Source: Acanthornis magna (lineage: Eukaryota > Chordata > Aves > Passeriformes > Acanthizidae). From it: a DNA stretch of 64,000 nt. The first letter of the stretch is position 1, and each line of letters begins with the position of its first letter. Shown one piece after another: positions 58,401 through 64,000 of the stretch. Below the pieces are notes generated by a model that had not been told where the DNA came from, made no database searches, and saw only the letters and a list, made by a program, of their open reading frames with translations. The translations under genes and the position numbers were made by a program. Where the stretch lies: the NCBI GenBank assembly GCA_036785705.1, contig JAWUZG010000015.1, positions 186,001 through 250,000 of the forward strand, given 5' to 3'.

Positions 58401-60303
58401 GGCTGAGGTGTCTGAGCTGCGTGTGAGGCTCCAGAGCTCTGAGGAAAGAGCAGAGGCCACGGCCACACAGCATAAGGCCTTGGAGCTGGAGCTGAGGAAC
58501 ACACAGGCTCAGAGGGACAATCTCAGGGCTCACAATCAGGAGCTGCTGAAGGCGTTGGAGGAAAGTGAACAAGGTACAGCTTCTCCTCTCCCACTCACTG
58601 CCCCATCCTGTCTCACCAGCAGGGATCTCTGATGCCACACAGAGGAAAAGGGCAGTGTCCAGAGATGGCAGAGGGGAAAAACAACCAGCAGGAGATGTAT
58701 CCATCCAAGTGCCAGAGAAACATGCCAGCCACTGGTGGCTGGCAGTGCCATCTGGCTGTGCTGTGGCTGATCCCGTGCACAGCTGGTGCCTTTCAGGTGC
58801 CATGTCAGTGCTAAGGAGCTGTAGCTGGATGCCTCAGCTCGACTGCCCCAAACTCCAGGCCCTGCCAGAGGCTCCAGGCTATTGGCCTCTCCGGAGCAGG
58901 GCTGCACAGGCATCCCCACTCCTTTCTCTGCCTTTGATTGCTCACTCTGCACAAGCCCAAGAGCAAACACACTTTCGTATTCCTCTGAACCTTGCCCCTT
59001 TCAGTCCTGCTTTTTTCTCTGCCTGGAAGTTTCCTTCATTTGTGTCAGTTTTTGGAAGTCCTTGTGGGCTTAGGGCCTGGCAAATACAGGCAGGCAGAGA
59101 AGACAGTGCTGTTGTCTCTGCAGGATGCACATCAGTTTGCCTTGGCTTTGCTTTTCCCCTTCTCCTTCCCTGGTGCAGACTGGAGGAGGGAAGAAGTCAA
59201 GGACACCTCCCGAGAAATTGCCCTGAAGACAGAGGCCACTAAAACACAGGAAGAGGCTGTGATTCTTCGTCAGGAGGTAGCATCTGTCCTGAAGAAACTG
59301 GAAAGCGTGGAGAAGGAACGGAAGGATGTGCTGGTGAGAATGGCCAATGCCATGAAGGGCCATTTCTTAGCTATGTTTGGAGCTTGTATGAATATTTCTA
59401 AGGAGCACCTTTTTCCAGTTTAACTTTTCCAATTATATTCTTCTGAACAAGGAGGAAAACATGATGGTGTCCTGTCAAGCCCAGTTACAGTTTTGGCTGC
59501 TGATTTTCCTCCATGCTGGAGTTTTGTTCCCTAGAAGCTTTAGTTCTCAATGCCCATGCTTGTCTCTATGGGCATTGCATGGTTTGGGCAATTCCTCGTG
59601 TCCAGACCCATGTTCCGATTTCTAAATATCTGGCCCTGGCACAAGGGGGGAGAAGACCAAGTTTGCTGTTAATAGAAAGGTGCTTGGCCTTGGCCATCTG
59701 AGAGCAGCCAGTGAAGAGAAAAGAGAGAAAAGCAAAGTGCAGATCCAGATAAGGACACGTCCCTGCAAGGGGAGAACTTGTCCTGAGTGCCAGCAGAGAA
59801 TGACAGACTGATCTGGCCGTTGCTGCTTCAAGAGAGGACAGTGGGGCTCTCGGGGATGGAGCCATGGAAACTCCACACAGGAGAGGTCGAAAACCACGCC
59901 TGTTACCCCAAACCCAGGGAATGAAATGTTGGGTGTGTTTGCTCTTCCCTTTCTCCCTGATGGAGAGCACATCCTCACGGCACTGCCTAAATCCTGCTTA
60001 GGGAGGACTGAAATGCTGGCTGCAGTTCTGGCAGCTCCTCCTCAAAGGAGCACTCGAGTGGAGCTGCAAGAGGTCGGGGAAGAGCAGAAAGGAAGCTGGG
60101 ATGGGCTGAGCGAGCTGGGAAAGACACAGCGTCAAGGGGGGGCCCAGCAAAGGTCTGCAGCATCCCGAGAGGCAGGGAGAGAGGGGCAGTCTGTGCCGGC
60201 CCCTGGGGCAGGAGTCCAGATCTGGGATGGAAAGCAAACTGAGAGAAGGAATGAGTGGCTCTTTGTCTCTCTTTTGCAGCTGGGGCCCGGGGCAGGAGGC
60301 TGA
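52407..60303 (+). CDS. CEP250-like coiled-coil gene, copy D
   Basis: Exons 52407-52600, 52953-53080, 53272-53441, 54279-54458, 55066-55200, 55477-55620, 56077-56357, 57530-57689, 58270-58573, 59179-59333, 60280-60303 (TGA). Product identical to the other copies. A private change near 52322 (CCTCTGG versus CGTCTGG) is upstream of the first exon. Confidence 0.82.
53741..53868 (+). repeat. 17-bp minisatellite, 8 units (copy D)
   Basis: Eight units at an exact 17-bp period (53741 to 53860), same as C. Confidence 0.95.
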
Positions 60304-60560
60304 AGCAGGTCGGAACAAGGGTGTCAGCCAGCACCTCTCGACCGCTTCAGCACTGCCTCGCAAACGCACGGCAGCACACCTGCAGCTCCCGCCCAGGGGC
60401 CTCCAGACTCTGCAGCACCTGAGCAGGGCCTTGCGCCTCTCTCAGTAGGCCCTGCTGCACTGGCAGCTGACCATGAGGGCAGCGGCGGCGGCAGGACCAC
60501 CCTGAGCTGTGTGGGGAGGAGCCAGGAGCCCTCCTGTGCCTCGGCAGCTGCCACTCCCTC

Positions 60561-60662
60561 TGTAAATACTGGGAAGATGTAAATAGTGTAGATAGAAAGA
60601 TAGTGAGGCTGTAAATAGAGTAATTTCATTTAAAAATGCCACTTTCTTTAAAACTGTAAATA
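60561..60662 (+). promoter_or_regulatory. Four Pumilio-type motifs in 3' UTR (copy D)
   Basis: TGTAAATA at 60561, 60578, 60610 and 60655. Confidence 0.6.
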
Positions 60663-60676
60663 TACCAGTGCTTGGG

Positions 60677-60682
60677 AATAAA
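60677..60682 (+). terminator. Poly(A) signal AATAAA (copy D)
   Basis: Same context as in A. Confidence 0.75.
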
Positions 60683-61373
60683 CATTCTTATCTGGAAAAG
60701 ATGAGACTTGTTTTTCACTGGTCCAGTGAGGCTCTTGCCAGCTCTTGTGCCATTTCCCCTCCAGGGGCCAGAGCTGTTCCCTGTGATGAGAAATGGGAAT
60801 TTGAGGTGATACCGAACCAAGGGGTGAAGAGAGCACCATTGGGATTGGCGATGGGTGAGAGACTGAGTGTTTCTTCTTTTCCCTTTTCTGTCTTTTTTCC
60901 CCTGTTCCTTTTCCCTTTCTCTTTTTCCTTCCAAGGCCCTGGCACTCTGCCGGGACGCTTGGCTTGCCGCACTGTTACCACCACAGCCAGCCCGAGGGGC
61001 AGCTCGGCTGCTCTCCACAGGCTGTCAGTGCCCAGCTCCAGCCCTGCCACAGCCCGAGGCCACAGATGCCATGGGGAGGCTGTCCCGGCAGGGAGAGCTG
61101 CTCTCCACCTGCCAGTGGCTGCACGGGGGCCAGGCCCATGCTCTCTGGCACCTACAAGTCTGTAGCGTTGAAAGCCCCGGCTGTGCGAAACAGATCCTGG
61201 GAATTAAGCAGCTGCAGACCTTTGACGTTCAGTATCTTTCCTTCCCTCTTCAGGCTGGGCTGCATTTTTCTTTTTTTTTCTCTCTTTTTCTTTGAAAATC
61301 CCCCTTGAATCAGAAAAAGCCATGAACTGAGTGCCGTGAATGATTTTTCTCCTGCCCCCTTTTTCTCTTTCTT

Positions 61374-61599
61374 CCTCTCTCTCCATCTCTCTCCATCTCT
61401 CTCCATCTCTCTCCATCTCTCTCCATCTCTCTCCATCTCTCTCCATCTCTCTCCATCTCTCTCCATCTCTCTCCTTCTCTCTCCATCTCTCTCCTTCTCT
61501 CTCCTTCTCTCTCCTTCTCTCTCCTTCTCTCTCCTTCTCTCTCCTTCTCTCTCCTTCTCTCTCCTTCTCTCTCCTTCTCTCTCCTTCTCTCTCTCTTTC
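61374..61599 (+). repeat. CT-rich decamer tract, 21 units (copy D)
   Basis: 9 CCAT, 1 CCTT, 1 CCAT, 10 CCTT, the same interleaving as C. Confidence 0.97.
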
Positions 61600-62100
61600 T
61601 CCCTTTCTTATTTCTTCCCTTCTCCCAAGCCCAAGGGCCAAAAGCAGCACAGCCTCAGCAGGGATCACGCCTGCGAGCTGGGGCCTCCAGCCCAGCACCA
61701 CCTGCTCAGATGCTTTCTGGGCATAAGCAGAGCTGTCCTTTGCTCCCTGCTGACGGCTCGAGGGCCTCGGGGAACCTGTGCGCCCGTGCAGCCCCGAGCA
61801 CTGTCAGATGTGCCCTCCGCAGCGGTGTTGCCGTGGCAGGCAGAGCGAGAGGTGGGGCTGAGGCCTGAGCCAGACAGAGGCCCTGCAACAGGCAGGTGCA
61901 GCTCTTCTTTTCCCCACAGGCTTTGTGCCCTGCTCGGAAACCAAGTCCCATCCAATGGAGCACAAAACCTCCCTCAGACACAGACGAGTGTTCTTAAAGA
62001 TGACTGAAAAATACCTGCGGGGGACTGAGTGGGCCTGAGTTGAGCCAAGGGGGAACGGTTCCCTTTGGGAATAACAAGATCACTTTTCCTTTCTTTGTGT

Positions 62101-62129
62101 GGCCAGCTGAGTGACTCACTTGGCTGGCC
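62101..62129. promoter_or_regulatory. AP-1-like palindrome (D/E)
   Basis: Identical to the A/B copy. Confidence 0.3.
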
Positions 62130-62247
62130 ATGCTCCTGAAACTTGCATCCTGCTTGCTCTGACTTTGGTCTGCATGCCTATGGGGGCAAGGGAAGATGGA
62201 GACTGCGAGTCCCAGTGAGCTGCTCCATCAGCACACCGGTGCCTTGC

Positions 62248-62535
62248 TGTCTTGGTTTGAAAGAGAGGTGTCTGCTAAGGAAGGTAGGAACCTCCTTTAG
62301 AATAGAGAATGTGACCCTTCCCTTCCCTCTGAATTATTATAACTTTGGAATCAAGGGCTTTCAGGCAAAGATATGGGAAAAGGAATAACAGTTCCTTACT
62401 AGTATCTATAAGGAGGCAAACAAGCAACAACAACAGTAGCAATAACAAACAAAAACTAGAAAAACCCAGTGGCACGTGTCCGTGGGCTGCCAAGCACTTT
62501 CCCATTTGGTGCAGTCACGGTCACAGCCAGCGGGG
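62248..62535 (+). mobile_element. Truncated LTR, 5' part (D/E junction)
   Basis: Same element and end points as at 15346-15633. Confidence 0.65.
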
Positions 62536-64000
62536 GCTGCCTCCCTGCCTGGCCCCGTGTCTCCAGACACACACTGGCCTCTCTTGCACAGCCCCCAGCA
62601 AGAGCTTTTTGCCCCCAGTGTTGTCTGGTGCAATTCAGGGGTCTCTGGGCAGAGATGTCCTTGCCTGCATGTCCAGAGGTCCTTTTGCTCCGTGTTTGCT
62701 GACAGGTTTCTCTGACCTTTTCTCCCATCCAATGTGCAGGTGCAACAAAAAGGGAGGAGTGCCAAGAAAATATTTGGGACATTTGACATCTCGGATGCCA
62801 AGAGATTGGATGTGCCCCAGTCTGCCCAGCACAGCAGGTTGACTTCTGGACAGGTGAGAACAGACTCTTCCTTGGTGGCAGGAACACAGCCCTCGGCAAA
62901 GCACACGTCCGTCAGAAAGCAGAGGAGCAGCTGTGAGCTGAGCTGTTCTGCCCAGGCCAGGAGAGCCCTGAGCGCTGCTCCCAGGGCTGGCATCTCCTCG
63001 GCTCCAGAGCAGACTGAGAGCTCTGTGCCGCAGCTGCTGTGGCTGTGCCCGCTGTAAAGCGAGAGGAGGTGGCAGCAGCTGCCTCTCTGCCAGCAGCCAG
63101 CCCTGCAGCCACAAGGCTGTGGTGTCAGGAAAGAAGAGTTGGAGGAGTTTCAAGGCCTCAGCAGTGCTTGAAGGCTCATTCTCCCACTGGGCTTTGTTGC
63201 CCACATTGTGCTCTGCTCCTGTGTGGAATGCTGTGTAGTTTGGCAGAGGGAGAGTTTGCTCCCTGTTTGTGGGCTGGCTGTCCAGGAGCTTGCTGTTCAA
63301 AGCAGCTCCTGGCCCAAAGCTGGCCATGGGGAGCTGCTCCTGCCGTGCCCACGCAAGGGGAGGCACCACGTGGGGGGTTGGATTTGGCATGGGAAGGAAT
63401 GGAGCAGGTGAGCAGAGCGGTGGACTAAACTGAGCAGAGTTTTGGACCGAGGGCTGAACAGCAGCTGCCCTGCTGGTGCTTCGAGGATGCTTCCCGAGAC
63501 AAGAGATTTCTGAGGGACAGCACTTGAAGTGTTTGAAACAAGGGACTCATCTCTGTCAAAAACGAGGCAGCTCTCTTTGTTTTATAAAAAACAAAACTCA
63601 AATTTAGTAAGAACACAAAACCAGGAGGAATAAAATCATAAAAGAAATCCAGGTCCCAGTGATCAGAGACACTTAATGCCAAAAAAAAGGCAAAATGACC
63701 CAAGACAAGGAGATCAACAGTGCTCGAGCTTGCTAGTGATGCCTTCAGGTATTTCTAGTTTTTTACTCTTCATGTAGCTGTAACTTGCTGTAGTTCTGTG
63801 CTTCTTACAAAGTGCTAAAATCCCCCGCTCCCAGCACCTTTAGCCAAAACAAGGCTCTCTGAGTACAGATTCAAGGACATGTTCATTGCCTTAGGGCCCA
63901 AAAATATGTAAACAACTGTGAGATGGGGGGAGCAGGCCTGGGGTGGTTAACATCATCACCTGAGAGTGTGATTGGAGAATTAAGGGCCAATATGCTATCT
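62496..64000 (+). repeat. Tandem unit copy E, partial (window end)
   Basis: First 1505 bases of a fifth unit, cut by the window edge. It matches B-D rather than A at the sites I compared (for example TGTAAAG instead of TGCAAAG near 63055, and the shorter CCAGGTCCC near 63650). Confidence 0.97.
62740..62853 (+). CDS. First exon-like block of unrecognised gene, copy E (partial)
   Basis: Same 38-codon block as 245-358 with the same acceptor and donor. The remaining exons lie beyond the window. Confidence 0.4.

Larger units (their letters stand above)
46861..62495 (+). repeat. Tandem unit copy D (15635 bp)
   Basis: Fourth unit, closest to C in the CT tract, but A-like at two diagnostic sites (48649 and 49303). 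It lacks one G in the truncated LTR tail near 46900 and carries a private T-to-G change at 49558 that removes an in-frame stop within an intron. Confidence 0.98.

Noticed and set aside
1..64000. Array as a pure assembly duplication
   Set aside because: Copies have distinct fixed differences (minisatellite and decamer patterns, private indels in B, C and D, synonymous exon changes), which a simple duplicated contig would not show. It is not fully excluded without reads.

Overview
The window is vertebrate nuclear DNA, almost certainly from a bird and probably a songbird. The evidence is GT-AG exon/intron structure, a CR1 LINE 3' fragment, two avian-type endogenous-retrovirus LTR pieces, and a coiled-coil gene that resembles CEP250 (C-Nap1). 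There is nothing prokaryotic here.

The whole window is one head-to-tail tandem array with a period of about 15.6 kb. Counting from the first base, copy A is 1-15593, copy B 15594-31226, copy C 31227-46860, copy D 46861-62495, and a partial copy E runs 62496-64000. Unit lengths are 15593, 15633, 15634 and 15635 bp. The copies differ by scattered substitutions, a few 1-3 bp indels and two length-variable simple repeats. A is the most divergent. B, C and D form a close group. The array runs off both ends of the window, so total copy number is unknown.

Layout of one unit (copy A coordinates), all genes on the + strand: (1) the tail of a truncated LTR (1-40); (2) an unrecognised three-exon candidate gene end (245-358, about 2124-2336, 2727-2864 with stop), with a CCAAT/CRE-type motif cluster at 1758-1830 in its intron; (3) a complete 911-bp solo LTR on the - strand (2897-3807) flanked by a 5-bp target-site duplication; (4) a coiled-coil candidate exon with uncertain splice sites (4088-4489); (5) a CR1 fragment (4581-4814); (6) eleven exons of a CEP250-like gene (5549-13411), whose splice phases join without a break into 624 codons; (7) a 3' UTR with four Pumilio-type TGTAAATA motifs just before an AATAAA signal (13785-13790); (8) about 1.5 kb holding a (CTCTCTCCAT/CTCTCTCCTT)n tract and an AP-1-like palindrome; (9) the head of the truncated LTR (from 15346), which crosses into the next unit.

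The main message is a recent, homogenised array of a CEP250-derived gene that keeps only part of the central coiled coil and gains a short new C-terminus. In copies A-D the spliced CEP250-like protein is identical: the three nucleotide differences I found in its exons are synonymous. The copies appear to exchange sequence, since copy D carries an A-like patch in otherwise C/B-like sequence. I could not locate a certain start codon or promoter for the CEP250-like gene.
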